Shown: positions 37,001 through 47,319, counted from the first letter of the stretch. The stretch: 64,000 bases of DNA from Acetivibrio cellulolyticus CD2 (GCF_000179595.2 NZ_JH556653.1:902859-966858), one strand, 5' to 3'. Notes: generated by a model not told the origin, from the letters alone. Translations and numbers: made by a program.

Positions 37001-40000
37001 TTAATTCCTGTATTTTAAAACTTTGAATGCTATTGCTGCAATTTCAGCTCGACTTACGTTTCCGCTTGCCTTAAATGTATTGTCATTGTAACCAGTTATA
37101 ATACCCAATTCAACAGCTTTTGCGACATAATCCTTAGACCAGTCAGGAATTTTGCCATCATCTTTAAATTTCGTCTTCTGGCTGTTGACCGAAACGCCCA
37201 GTGCTTTTACAACCATTATTGCAATTTCCTGTCTGGATATAAAATTATTCGCTTTGAAGGTGTTATCATTATAGCCTTTGATAAAGCCTTTATCAAAAGC
37301 TGTTTGAACATACCCCTTTGCCCACTCCGGTATTTCTTCTGTATCTTTAAATTTTAAATTTATATTTTCTGCTTCTTTAAACCCAAATAGTTTCATTAAT
37401 ACAACAATAACTTCTGCTCTTGTAATTTTATTGTCCGGTTTGAATGTTGAATCATTATATCCTGACATGATTCCTTTTTCATACATTGACATGATATACG
37501 TCTCAGCCCAATGTCCTTTAATATCAACTAAAGGTTTTGATGCAGGTATTGGGTTGTCACTCACTTCAATTGTTATCAATGGTGTTGGAGTGCTTGTTGC
37601 TTGTGTAGCATTATTTGGGGTTGATGTCTTTGTTGGAGTTGGAGTAGTTTTATTGTCAGTTATGACAGCTGCACTTCGCACAGGTGTTGGTGTTGCTGTT
37701 TCTGTCGTTGTTGGTGTTGGTGTTACCGTAGCGCTAGCTAATATAGTGCTGGTAGCAGATGTAGCAACGGAATCGCTTGGTGATGGTGTAGTAGTTGTTG
37801 CGGGAGTGTCTGAGCCGCTTGTTGGAGTTGTTGCGATTGTACCTGGAGTTGTTCCGCCAATAAGTACATCACCATAATATACAGCAACTTTATTATAATA
37901 ACTTCCTGGGTTAGGATTAGGATTGTATGAATAATCATTTGATTCATCATAAATGGAGTCACCTTCTTTTGTCATGTTTATAAAACCGCCATAAAAACCC
38001 CCTGGATAAAAAGGAGCTTCGTTATTTCTTATTTCAATCTCGACATAATAGTCTGCATTATCGCAAGGATTCTCCATTTTAACTATAGAATAAACATTCG
38101 TATCTGAACCTAATTTTTCAATCGTTTGTTGGCTGTCTCCATCAACGGTATAATAATATCTTAGCTTTAAAATCCCAGGATTAATAGCAAGTATACTTTG
38201 ATTTTCAACATATACGTATGCTTCTATTTTGTGAGGATCATCTGAGTCAAAAGCCTTTTGGGCTTGAGCTATGATGTTATATCTGTTTTTGGGAACATAG
38301 ATGTTGAAATATCCAACATTACCCCACAAATCAGTTGCACGAATTGTAATCGAAGGATTCTCATCTTCACATTCGCTAAAAGAGAACGTATAGTCGCCGA
38401 GATCAGTAAGGGGTTTTCCATCTGAGAATGCTTCGACTCTATATAGGCTCTTATCAATTACTTCAGCCTTGAATTTGTTACCTCCGATATCAATCAATTG
38501 AGTAATAACCGGCTCATCTTCTTCGTAAATATTAGTTCCCTCTTTTGTATAGGTCATGTCTTTGGTTGAAGTGTTGCCTGCCATATCAGTTGCCTTAATG
38601 GTTACATCGTTTTTGCCGTTATCAAGGTAAACTTGATAAGAGAAGAAATAGCCACCATCCTCATCATTATATACTTCTACTTGCTTATTGTTAATAGAAA
38701 TATTACATATTTCGGAAATTTTGCCACTTATATTCACCTTATTATCATAAACAACAGTATCTTTGTCTTCTACATCCAGTACAGGTTTTACAAAATCAGA
38801 TGTTACATCAAGAACAGGAGGAGTGGAATCAATAACTATGGTTCTCTCTTCAGTATTACCTGAAAAATTGTTTTTGTTAATTGCCTTAAATATTGCAGTA
38901 CTTTTGCCCACAGGAAAATTGATGTTTTCAAATATAAAGTATCCGTCTTTTACAGGCTCGGAATAGGATGTTTTAGAGCCGTCAGGCAATGTAACCTCCA
39001 TTGTCACTTTGTTTGCACCAATAGCGGATCCTTGTATCGTCTGTGAAGAAGTAGTACTGCAATCAGCGATTTGCGATAAAACTACTTTTGACGGGCGCTC
39101 ACCAATTCCGATTGCAGTATCTGCTTTTCCAAGAGGAACATTTGAAGGTACCAGACTAAAACTCCAGGTACCGGGAGCGAAATCTTTCAGCTTCAAGCCA
39201 TATGGAGGTGAAGGGTTGTGATACTTTTTATATAGGGTTCCGTCAGGTTGATAGAGCTCCAGATCAAATATACCGGATGAACTGTCAACCATAATATTAT
39301 ACTCACAGCCATCCTGAACATTGAATTCCATTTTTGTGCTCTTATTAACAGAGTCCATTGTAACGTCTGAAGTCTTTACACAGTCATAGCCATTCTCAAT
39401 GACTTTGGCTTTAACATAATCAATACTTGTATCCTCAAGCACGATGTCACCGGTTCCATTATCAATATTGAAAGCAAAAATTGTCTGGCTGAGGTCATCA
39501 ATATCCTCATCAGCTACTTCAACAGGTTTTTCCGGGTTTTCATCAATGGGATTTTCCGCCATATATTTTATGCTTTCATCCGTAGAATTTCCTACACTTA
39601 AATCTAGGGGCTCATCTGAATAAGCATTCGATGAAGAAACAGTTATATCAGGCTTTGCCGAATATTTGGCGGATAGACTATTCTGGTAAATTTTTGCACT
39701 TTTTGATCGAGCATTTCCCTGGGCATCTTTGGCTTCGATTGTAAGTATATGTGAGCCCGTTTTAAAGTCACTTGCACGAATAGTACATGTAAATGGGGCA
39801 GTATCATCAACTGCCAGCACTTTTTCATAACCTCTCTGGCTTATTTTGAAGGTTACTGCAGCAACTTTCACATCATCTGTAACAAGTGCTTCTATTTCAT
39901 TAGCTTTTGGATCAGGGTTTATAACCATTACCGAATTAATTGAAGGACCTTTATAATCAAAATTACCCATGCCGTATTCGGCGAAAATTTGCCATATCTC

Positions 40001-41506
40001 ATATGGTCTGGAGTTGAGTTTATTATATAGATTGTAGAATGAAAAAAGATTTGCAGAAATACTGCTGTTGGATTCAAAAACATTCCTGTTATTTGCAAAA
40101 CCGTCAATAATAGTATCGCTTAATTTTTTCCCAGCAGCATCAACAGATGAATAATTTTCATTGTTTGCATCTAAAAGATCCCACATAACTGACGCATTCG
40201 ACACTTCATTGAGTTCGGACCTGTTAATGATATCGTTCTGAGCATTAGACAAGTCTTCAAGGTTATACATTCCCCATGATCTGTTTACAACAGGTGTATT
40301 TAAAACACTCTGCGCGAAAAATGTTGCCCAGCCTTCAGCATAGGCCATACCGCTATTCCCGCAGTTTAAGGAATATATATGGGAATTATCTTTTGGATAT
40401 GCTGGAAAAGTAGTGAATTGCGCCATGATACAATGTCCATACTCGTGAAGAATTGTGCAATTTTGCACATAATTAACAGGTGTTAAATATATTCTTTCAC
40501 TACCTCTGGCAAATGTGCTACTGGAGTTCATAAAAACCTGCTTCTTTGAAGGTTTTCTTCCTGTTTGATCTGACCAGAATTTGGCGCCCTTATCAATAAC
40601 CTTAAATATATTAAAAGCTTCTCCAGGTGTGACCTGAACATTTCCAAAGTCCATTACCTGTCCATCCATGTCTTTTGTAGATTTGGATTTGGATATGAAT
40701 GTTACTTTTTTAAGGGATGTTTCTGATTCCATTACTTTACAATTGTCATCTTCGGCCTCAACTTTGAAATAAACCTCCGAATTCTTTCTTGAAGGTATAA
40801 ATCCCTTGTACTCGAATTTCCCTTCTTTATCGGTTGTGACTTCATCTATTTTCTTCTGGAACATGTCATATTTCTCATATAATACCACCTTTGTATCTTC
40901 CAGTGGACAATTATACTTACCCCCTGTTGTTAACCCCTTATCCGGGACGGTATATTCATATGACAACTTACCCTTGATACCAGTCCCTTTGCCTAATTCA
41001 CATCTGAAATATGTAGTTTTGAGTTGATAAGGCCCCCATATAAAAGGAGGTCTGTTTACCATTGGAGGTGAAATTCCTGCGTCGTGATAACGATAGGTAG
41101 TCATAAGTGTTGCATTGTTCCATTTTGAATCGTCATAATTAATTTTTTCCCAGCCATCTTCCTGAATGTTAGTAGCTTTCCAGTTTGTGTTCGTCAGAAT
41201 GTGCTTGCCATCGTACAAAATGTCAGCTGCAAAGGCATTATACCCCCCCATGACATCCCATCCTTTAACAGCGATTACGTTCTTTTCATCAGGATCATAC
41301 TCAAAAGAAAAGGTCTGAGATGTATACCAATACTTGTCATCATTTTTTACACCAATCAATTGACCATTAAAATAGACCTCGCAGGCATCATCAACATCAA
41401 CCTGAATTGTACCTTTAAGCTTATCACTAGCCAATGTTGGACTTATATTGGCCAACTGAAACAGTAATACCAGAACTAAAAACAGTGATAATTTTCTTCT
41501 AAACAT
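37001..41506 (-). CDS. S-layer-anchored metalloprotease-like protein
   Basis: A 1501-aa exported protein. A signal peptide is followed by a galactose-binding-like region (VDVDDACEVYFNGQLIG), a CNA-B-like beta segment, and then a zincin-type motif HEYGH at about residue 354. Next come several Ig-like and bacterial surface domains, a Thr/Pro-rich linker (about 1230-1310) and three SLH repeats at the end (each with GYNDxTFK and the ITRAE/ISRQE/VSRAE motif). SLH repeats bind pyruvylated wall polysaccharide, so the protein is displayed on the cell. HEYGH lacks a visible recognised family context, so proteolysis is likely but not proven. Confidence 0.83.
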   Translation of the reverse strand: MFRRKLSLFLVLVLLFQLANISPTLASDKLKGTIQVDVDDACEVYFNGQLIGVKNDDKYWYTSQTFSFEYDPDEKNVIAVKGWDVMGGYNAFAADILYDGKHILTNTNWKATNIQEDGWEKINYDDSKWNNATLMTTYRYHDAGISPPMVNRPPFIWGPYQLKTTYFRCELGKGTGIKGKLSYEYTVPDKGLTTGGKYNCPLEDTKVVLYEKYDMFQKKIDEVTTDKEGKFEYKGFIPSRKNSEVYFKVEAEDDNCKVMESETSLKKVTFISKSKSTKDMDGQVMDFGNVQVTPGEAFNIFKVIDKGAKFWSDQTGRKPSKKQVFMNSSSTFARGSERIYLTPVNYVQNCTILHEYGHCIMAQFTTFPAYPKDNSHIYSLNCGNSGMAYAEGWATFFAQSVLNTPVVNRSWGMYNLEDLSNAQNDIINRSELNEVSNASVMWDLLDANNENYSSVDAAGKKLSDTIIDGFANNRNVFESNSSISANLFSFYNLYNKLNSRPYEIWQIFAEYGMGNFDYKGPSINSVMVINPDPKANEIEALVTDDVKVAAVTFKISQRGYEKVLAVDDTAPFTCTIRASDFKTGSHILTIEAKDAQGNARSKSAKIYQNSLSAKYSAKPDITVSSSNAYSDEPLDLSVGNSTDESIKYMAENPIDENPEKPVEVADEDIDDLSQTIFAFNIDNGTGDIVLEDTSIDYVKAKVIENGYDCVKTSDVTMDSVNKSTKMEFNVQDGCEYNIMVDSSSGIFDLELYQPDGTLYKKYHNPSPPYGLKLKDFAPGTWSFSLVPSNVPLGKADTAIGIGERPSKVVLSQIADCSTTSSQTIQGSAIGANKVTMEVTLPDGSKTSYSEPVKDGYFIFENINFPVGKSTAIFKAINKNNFSGNTEERTIVIDSTPPVLDVTSDFVKPVLDVEDKDTVVYDNKVNISGKISEICNISINNKQVEVYNDEDGGYFFSYQVYLDNGKNDVTIKATDMAGNTSTKDMTYTKEGTNIYEEDEPVITQLIDIGGNKFKAEVIDKSLYRVEAFSDGKPLTDLGDYTFSFSECEDENPSITIRATDLWGNVGYFNIYVPKNRYNIIAQAQKAFDSDDPHKIEAYVYVENQSILAINPGILKLRYYYTVDGDSQQTIEKLGSDTNVYSIVKMENPCDNADYYVEIEIRNNEAPFYPGGFYGGFINMTKEGDSIYDESNDYSYNPNPNPGSYYNKVAVYYGDVLIGGTTPGTIATTPTSGSDTPATTTTPSPSDSVATSATSTILASATVTPTPTTTETATPTPVRSAAVITDNKTTPTPTKTSTPNNATQATSTPTPLITIEVSDNPIPASKPLVDIKGHWAETYIMSMYEKGIMSGYNDSTFKPDNKITRAEVIVVLMKLFGFKEAENINLKFKDTEEIPEWAKGYVQTAFDKGFIKGYNDNTFKANNFISRQEIAIMVVKALGVSVNSQKTKFKDDGKIPDWSKDYVAKAVELGIITGYNDNTFKASGNVSRAEIAAIAFKVLKYRN

Positions 41507-41714
41507 AAACTTCCCCCCAAAACATTTTAGATTTCAATATAAAAACTCATTCGTCCGTAATTTGAAATGTATTTTTATCAATTATATCACGGCTTACCAC
41601 AGCATTTTGTAATGACTTTAGCATTTTATATATGACATTTGTCATAGAAATTCCATCCCCATCAAAGATTTTTGCTTACTAACCTTTTCCTTGAATTCGC
41701 AGTAATTTCTTAAC

Positions 41715-41743
41715 TTGTGCTATACATATGCAAATGCTATAAT
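41715..41743 (+). promoter_or_regulatory. Sigma-A promoter
   Basis: TTGTGC (41715-41720), a 17-bp spacer and TATAAT (41738-41743), 32 bp before the next start codon. Confidence 0.65.
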
Positions 41744-41775
41744 AAATGATAAAAATATTCATTATGAGGTAAAAT

Positions 41776-43110
41776 ATGAGAATTAATTTATTTATAGCCT
41801 TTGCAATCAGTTCATTTATGTGCACAAAAGCATTTATAGCTTCAGCAAGTTTTGCTGATCAAAAGCCCTATTGGTTATTCATCTTTCCGCTGATATTTTT
41901 GCTTTCAGCTATCTTTTATAAAAAAGTAAGTTTTTTTAAAAATACAGTTACAAAGATATTCCTTGCACTTTTTACCGCTATTCCCTATCTTGCATTTTTA
42001 TTTTTTATCACCATATGCCTAATTCATCCTGCAGAAAAGGATTTCCAAGCAAAACTTACGCCTGTCTCTGCGAGTGTGCAGGAAATCGATTCAGGTAAGC
42101 AACTACATACATTGTTAGATGGATTGGTTCAAAAAATTGATACCGATGAAAAAACTTTGATTAGCAACTTTGATACTACTGATCTAAAAAACGAAAAAAT
42201 AACCGCAATACTTAGTAAAACAAAGGATGATAGGATAAAGATATTTCAATATATTAATTCAAATTCTATCGCAATACCTAATAATTTTTCAGAAGAGGAA
42301 TTGACTTCGTCTGCACAAGAGTCAGCCGATAATGAAATAATCCTTTCAGCTATGGTAACCCTATTTAAGATTGAACTTCTGGAAATTAATAAGCTTAGAT
42401 TTGAAAGTAAAAACCAAGAGGCCGTAGATAAATACATTAACTCCTGGCATGAAGCAAAAGAAGTATTATCTCTGAAAAATACCAAGTTGGTAGATTCGCT
42501 ATGCCATGTTGCTATTGTAAAACTACTTGGGGAATACTTTTTTGATAATCAGGATTTCTTTATAAACTATGATTTAACGGAAGTTGCAAATTTAAAAGAT
42601 GATATTTTTAATAATTTGGACAAATCATTTGAGAGTGCTTTCACAAATGAGTACACTATTTCTAAAATATCATCTGATAAAGCAAAAGATGCCTGGCCTT
42701 TATATGATATTAATTTGGAGCAAAGAAAACTGGATGGGCTTTATTATTTTATGATTCAGACTCTTAAAAACCCTTGTGATAATTCATTAACCTATGAAGA
42801 ACCTATAGATACAAGCAACTATAACTTTTTTATGCGCCCATATAATGCTATAGGAGAGGTATTATACTCGATAAACGTCAATATGTATTCCGGTTTAATC
42901 GGAAATATTTTCAAAAACAAGAATGCACTTTCCGTATACTTTTATGGTATGGATAAAAACAACTATCAGGATATACCAATAAACTTTGCAACAGGAGAAA
43001 AACTTATTGTTAAGAATTTTCCGGACCGTATCGAAATTGAAGCCGCTCATTCTAAGAATAGCGAAAGTTCTCCTCAAAAGTTTAAGTTAATAAAATCTCG
43101 TGAGCAATAA
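41776..43110 (+). CDS. Membrane-anchored protein of unknown function
   Basis: A 444-aa protein with three hydrophobic segments in the first 100 residues and then a largely helical soluble domain with charged stretches, ending in a short beta-like tail (DIPINFATGEKLIVKNFPDRIEIE). GAGGT precedes the ATG. I do not recognise a family. It has its own promoter and terminator. Confidence 0.65.
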   Translation: MRINLFIAFAISSFMCTKAFIASASFADQKPYWLFIFPLIFLLSAIFYKKVSFFKNTVTKIFLALFTAIPYLAFLFFITICLIHPAEKDFQAKLTPVSASVQEIDSGKQLHTLLDGLVQKIDTDEKTLISNFDTTDLKNEKITAILSKTKDDRIKIFQYINSNSIAIPNNFSEEELTSSAQESADNEIILSAMVTLFKIELLEINKLRFESKNQEAVDKYINSWHEAKEVLSLKNTKLVDSLCHVAIVKLLGEYFFDNQDFFINYDLTEVANLKDDIFNNLDKSFESAFTNEYTISKISSDKAKDAWPLYDINLEQRKLDGLYYFMIQTLKNPCDNSLTYEEPIDTSNYNFFMRPYNAIGEVLYSINVNMYSGLIGNIFKNKNALSVYFYGMDKNNYQDIPINFATGEKLIVKNFPDRIEIEAAHSKNSESSPQKFKLIKSREQ

Positions 43111-43134
43111 GCCCCAGTTGATTTAGTCTTAAAC

Positions 43135-43166
43135 AAACCCTTTACTTATATCAAAGTAGAGGGTTT
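43135..43166 (+). terminator. Probable terminator
   Basis: AAACCCTTTAC (43135-43145) pairs with GTAGAGGGTTT (43156-43166) with one mismatch; the T-run is poor. Confidence 0.5.
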
Positions 43167-43180
43167 ATCATATAATACTG

Positions 43181-43200
43181 GTCTCACCTATAGGTCATAC
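43181..43200. repeat. Direct repeat, left copy
   Basis: 20-bp sequence containing CTCACCTATAGG and ending CATAC; matches 44401-44420 at 17 of 20 positions. Both copies have the palindrome CCTATAGG and they flank the permease gene. Confidence 0.5.
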
Positions 43201-43325
43201 CATTGCATACACAACTTATTCCTTTAGTCCCCTATAGTTTAAATTTATATTAACAATATGCTTGTAATATTGCTTAAATTGAAATATTCTTATATAATTC
43301 CTACTAAACGGAGGTGTAAACTTTA

Positions 43326-44393
43326 GTGGACCAACTTATTAACTTTTTGAAAAAGAAATCTACAATAAGAATTATGATTCTTGCAATTCTGTTCTTTCTG
43401 CTTTATCTAATGAGAGATATGATGAACCTGTTTTTGCTGACATTTATTATGGCATATTTAATGTATAGAATTCAGAGCTTTATAAGTTCTAAAATTTCTA
43501 AATTTGTTAAAGTCGGTAATAGGGTTGTAACTATCTGTCTTTATATGATCTTTGTTTTTCTTGCTATTTTAGGAATTTATAACTTTCTACCTCTAGTAAT
43601 ACAAGAAAGCAAAGATGTAATAGACCAGGTTATTAGCTATTATACGCAAAACGAAGCAGCTATTGAGAAGTATTTGCTAAGTGCCTTAAAAAAGTTTAAT
43701 ATCGACAACCTCGATATATCAAAGTATGTTGGAAAAGGGTTGGATATATTAGCCAAGTCTGCAAGCAGTATAGGTAAGTTAAGTTTTGATATGTTTATTG
43801 CGATAATACTCAGTTTGTTCTTCCTACTAGAGAGAACTAGAATTGCACGCTTTACACTTAAATTCAAGACCAGCTCAATATCTGTTTTTTATAATGAAAT
43901 CGAGTATTTTGGCAAAAAGTTTATTAACTCATTTGGTAAAGTAATAGAAGCACAATTTCTTATTGCACTTATTAACAGTATTCTATCAACAATAGTGCTT
44001 TCAATATTGGGATTTGATAAGGTTATTGGACTTGGAATAATGATTTTTGTATTAGGGCTTATACCTGTCGCTGGAGTCATAATTTCACTTGTTCCGCTAA
44101 GCCTTATAGCTTTCAATACCGGAGGTGTTAAGACTGTCCTTTTTGTTTGGGGTATGATAGCTGTACTTCATGCACTCGAAGCTTACGTTCTGAATCCTAA
44201 GCTTATGTCATCAAAAACAGAGTTACCTGTGTTTTATACATTTATCATCCTTCTTATTGGAGAGCATTTTTTCAAGGTTTGGGGACTTATTATTGGTATT
44301 CCGGTGTTCATGTTTATATTGGATCTGGTTGAAGTTAAAAGCAATGACCCTGTTACTAAAAAAAGAATATTCAAACGAACCAAGAAATTATAA
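43326..44393 (+). CDS. AI-2E/PerM-family membrane permease
   Basis: A 355-aa protein with about eight membrane segments in the AI-2E transporter pattern: two N-terminal helices, an amphipathic section (DVIDQVISYYTQNEAAIEKYL), and the conserved GLIPVAGVIISLVPLSLIAF and IIGIPVFMFIL. Members export small molecules or act as Na+/H+ antiporters; the substrate here is open. Start is a GTG with GGAGGTG 9 nt upstream. Confidence 0.85.
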   Translation: MDQLINFLKKKSTIRIMILAILFFLLYLMRDMMNLFLLTFIMAYLMYRIQSFISSKISKFVKVGNRVVTICLYMIFVFLAILGIYNFLPLVIQESKDVIDQVISYYTQNEAAIEKYLLSALKKFNIDNLDISKYVGKGLDILAKSASSIGKLSFDMFIAIILSLFFLLERTRIARFTLKFKTSSISVFYNEIEYFGKKFINSFGKVIEAQFLIALINSILSTIVLSILGFDKVIGLGIMIFVLGLIPVAGVIISLVPLSLIAFNTGGVKTVLFVWGMIAVLHALEAYVLNPKLMSSKTELPVFYTFIILLIGEHFFKVWGLIIGIPVFMFILDLVEVKSNDPVTKKRIFKRTKKL

Positions 44394-44400
44394 GAATTTG

Positions 44401-44420
44401 ACCTCACCTATAGGCCATAC
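44401..44420. repeat. Direct repeat, right copy
   Basis: Counterpart of 43181-43200, 1220 bp away and just after the permease stop codon. It also contains the stop codon of the fossil esterase frame on the minus strand. Confidence 0.5.
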
Positions 44421-44630
44421 GAGTACACACGGAAAATTAGTACGCAGTACCTATTCGACAAAAAGGCATTCTCACAGAAACTAACTCCGATTGAACCCAA
44501 AGCATCCGCTAAAAGCTTTGCAACAACTTTTGCACCTGTTTCTGTAAAATGTGTTGTATCTGTGCTGTCAACGGAACACATATGATACCGTTGAATCGCA
44601 TGCTATGTAAATAGTCGGTTTCGCTCCAAC
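44408..44630 (-). pseudogene. Fossil SGNH (rhamnogalacturonan-acetylesterase-like, CE12) domain
   Basis: Directly after, and in frame with, the stop codon of the dockerin gene the minus strand reads VGAKPTIYIACDSTVS, matching the block I of CE12 esterases (xTIYLAGDST). After a frameshift it reads DTTHFTETGAKVVAKLLADAL, the C-terminal catalytic Asp-x-x-His block of the same family. The whole middle of the domain is missing. So this is a decayed domain with an internal deletion. Dockerin followed by CE12 is a known cellulosomal arrangement. Confidence 0.7.
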
Positions 44631-47057
44631 TTATCCCGGGAAAATATGAATCATTCCCATTATATATTGTCTTAAATATGCGAAATCAATAGAATTTACC
44701 TTACCGTCGGAATTAACATCAGATCTTGAAAGCTCGTCATAATAAAACTGAGTGATTCCAAGCAAATACTGTCTTAATTTCGCCAGGTCTAGCGAATTTA
44801 TATTTCCATCTAAAACTATATCTCCTTTTTTAACTTCAGGAGTAACTTTTGTCATTGCAATATTCTTGAATAAAACGTCATATCCTGGGGTATTGTCGCT
44901 ACAAATACGGATAATAGCTGAAGCATCGACACTGAAATCCCAGTCGCTGATATCAAAGGTTACTTCATATCGCTGCCATTGTCCATTCACTGTTACGGAT
45001 TTTTTTGGGGTTTTTTCGATGAGAGAATACCCTTCATATCTTACATAGTGTGGTCGTACCTCTACCGTAGTTTTGTTTCCGTTATAACTTTTTGCTTCAA
45101 AGCTGATGGTATATTCCCCTGCGCCATTTTTTTCTAATTCATTTGTTACAACAGTGTATAATCCTTGATTGTAAATATTACTAGTAACGACACTACGCAT
45201 TACAACTTCACCATTATCAACATATGATTTGAGTGATGTACCCAGATTGCTATAAGGATTATATCGGCATGCAAATGAATAGTCTTTCAATAGATTTTTA
45301 CTGCTATTCACTACAGGAGAGAGAACCACAGCTGATTTTTCGCTGTCATATACAGCTTTTGTATAATAAAGATATATTTCATCAAGAGAAATATATTTGA
45401 TATCGTTTTGCGTTATTCCTTTTGTGTTTGAATTTGTTTTGATATCCAGCAAATTACAGATTTCCGTTTCAGGTAATAATATTTCACTTACATCGCCAAT
45501 GGGCTGATGCTGTAATTTCTGCAAATTTTGGTTGATATATACCTTTTTGTTGTATGTATAGTTCACTTTGTTTCGCACACAGGCAAGGGGATGTTCTGAT
45601 TTCATACTGTCATTGTTTATGGAAATGGCAAGTTCATTATCATCCTTATACTGAGGCTTGAAGTCGCTTGCTGATGTAATCAATTTACCATCAATATAGC
45701 TGTTATGAAAATTTAATTTGTAATTTGATGTATGTATAAGTGTGTCATTATTGATTACATGAATAGCTTGTCCTGCTGTAGTATTCCATGAAGTCACAAT
45801 CGATGCACCTCTGATTGCGTTGAAACGACAATTGTTAAAATAAAAATTCTTGTTTGCATCGCCCATATTCAAACCACTGAAAATCCATGGTGTGTTGACA
45901 ACATCAACACAGTCCAGGTTGTTGAATGTAACTCCCTTTGCAACAGATTGTATCTTTGCTCCGTTATACCAGTTATTTATAATTCCCTCATTAGCACGGA
46001 ATACATACATATCTGTAAATTCTACATCATAGAGAAGCTGATGCTGTGGAAAAAATGCGGCACAGGTTGTTCCTATGATACAGTTGCTGATGCGATGATA
46101 CCCATAACCACCACTATATGTAATTCCATTGTCGCTGACATACCAAAAACAATTTGTAATGGTTACATTTCCAGAACCGACTGCAACACCGTCAGTACGG
46201 ATTCTTGCAGTTAGACACTTAACATTTTTGATGAGATGGGTAGTACCAATAAGATACATGTTGTATCCTTGAGAATCTACGAATTTTACATCTTGAATTG
46301 TAATATTGTTACCATCCACGTCCATATAGATGTTCGTTCTATTCTCTGTCACGGAAGTGTCGTACACGTCACTAAATGGGTCAAGTAATATTCCATGTCC
46401 GCAAAGGGTAACATCATTCGAATAAATATTCAGACGACTGTAAAACACGGATCCCGGCGCAATATATATCGTTTTTATCTTTTCATCAAGGGTATAATAT
46501 GCACTATTTTCATCAGGGTCAAACCATGGCTCATCCACATATAAAACAGATTCGTCATTTTTGTCTATTTCATAATCTTCGGGAGCATCTGCAAAAATCG
46601 AAAGAATGGTATCATCATCGTCATCAAGACGAATCATAAAGTTTGTATCATTCTTATCAAGCCATACAGAGATAACACCATCATGAAATTCGTTTCGATA
46701 TCCCTTTGCACTTGGCAAAACGCTGTATGTTTCAAAATCACGATAAACGGTAATATCAATCCGAACCTCTCCTGTGAAAGCAAATTCGCAGAATCTTCTA
46801 TCAAAGTCAGGTGATAAGCATCTGAAAGCCATCTGTTCACCATTTGCGTTTCGATTATATACGGAAAGAGTTTTAGATTGATTGCCTTGATTTACTGTTA
46901 CACCATAATCATAGCAGCGTGGAATTCTTTCATCATATTCGGGATAGACCATAAGCTGTCCACTATCTTCTGCAAAAGTCTGAATGCTGAAATTCAACGG
47001 AACAATGCTGAAAATTAGCAATAAAGTCAGAATGAGTGAAATGGTTTTTTTCATCAT
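44631..47057 (-). CDS. Cellulosomal beta-helix glycosidase/pectinase-like enzyme with CBM and dockerin
   Basis: An 808-aa secreted protein. A signal peptide is followed by a beta-sandwich-like start and a right-handed beta-helix (about 180-500; IKTIYIAPGSVFYSRLNI, NNITIQDVKFVDSQGYNMYLIG, VTITNCFWYVSDNGI) typical of GH28/GH49-type enzymes. A CBM4/9- or CBM22-like module follows at about 580-735 and a type I dockerin at about 740-808 (duplicated calcium loops in GNINSLDLAKLRQYLLG and SDGKVNSIDFAYLRQYIMG). The dockerin means it docks on a scaffoldin encoded elsewhere. The exact polysaccharide is not clear, though the esterase fossil behind it hints at pectin. Confidence 0.83.
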   Translation of the reverse strand: MMKKTISLILTLLLIFSIVPLNFSIQTFAEDSGQLMVYPEYDERIPRCYDYGVTVNQGNQSKTLSVYNRNANGEQMAFRCLSPDFDRRFCEFAFTGEVRIDITVYRDFETYSVLPSAKGYRNEFHDGVISVWLDKNDTNFMIRLDDDDDTILSIFADAPEDYEIDKNDESVLYVDEPWFDPDENSAYYTLDEKIKTIYIAPGSVFYSRLNIYSNDVTLCGHGILLDPFSDVYDTSVTENRTNIYMDVDGNNITIQDVKFVDSQGYNMYLIGTTHLIKNVKCLTARIRTDGVAVGSGNVTITNCFWYVSDNGITYSGGYGYHRISNCIIGTTCAAFFPQHQLLYDVEFTDMYVFRANEGIINNWYNGAKIQSVAKGVTFNNLDCVDVVNTPWIFSGLNMGDANKNFYFNNCRFNAIRGASIVTSWNTTAGQAIHVINNDTLIHTSNYKLNFHNSYIDGKLITSASDFKPQYKDDNELAISINNDSMKSEHPLACVRNKVNYTYNKKVYINQNLQKLQHQPIGDVSEILLPETEICNLLDIKTNSNTKGITQNDIKYISLDEIYLYYTKAVYDSEKSAVVLSPVVNSSKNLLKDYSFACRYNPYSNLGTSLKSYVDNGEVVMRSVVTSNIYNQGLYTVVTNELEKNGAGEYTISFEAKSYNGNKTTVEVRPHYVRYEGYSLIEKTPKKSVTVNGQWQRYEVTFDISDWDFSVDASAIIRICSDNTPGYDVLFKNIAMTKVTPEVKKGDIVLDGNINSLDLAKLRQYLLGITQFYYDELSRSDVNSDGKVNSIDFAYLRQYIMGMIHIFPG

Positions 47058-47172
47058 TATAACATCCCCTTTGTAAAAACATGAAATGGCATATAAATAT
47101 ACATAAGGTTTGTAACTATTTATACATAAATTATTATATCACATCAAATACTCTGAATTCTATATGTCTAAT

Positions 47173-47319
47173 CTAAGAGCTGACAAACTAAAAATATTCG
47201 CCATAAGTGCATTCAGTAAAGTGACAAATTTTTCTCATATGCTTCCACATTTTCAATTGGAGGCAAATTAATTATATTAGTCATCTCAAAATATTCATCT
47301 TTTATTGGAGTATCAATAT
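47173..47319 (-). pseudogene. Internally deleted fragment of a WYL regulator gene
   Basis: This stretch is about 90% identical to two separated parts of the WYL gene at 52834-53844 (53168-53199 and 53347-53460 region). The join is at a CAT present at both edges in the parent, removing 150 bp (50 codons). It has no start or stop of its own and ends abruptly at the next gene's stop codon. Confidence 0.8.

Noticed and set aside
37431..37877. 148-residue Val/Gly-rich plus-strand frame
   Set aside because: It is the antisense of the Thr/Pro-rich linker and SLH start of the S-layer protein; low-complexity codons keep the opposite frame open.
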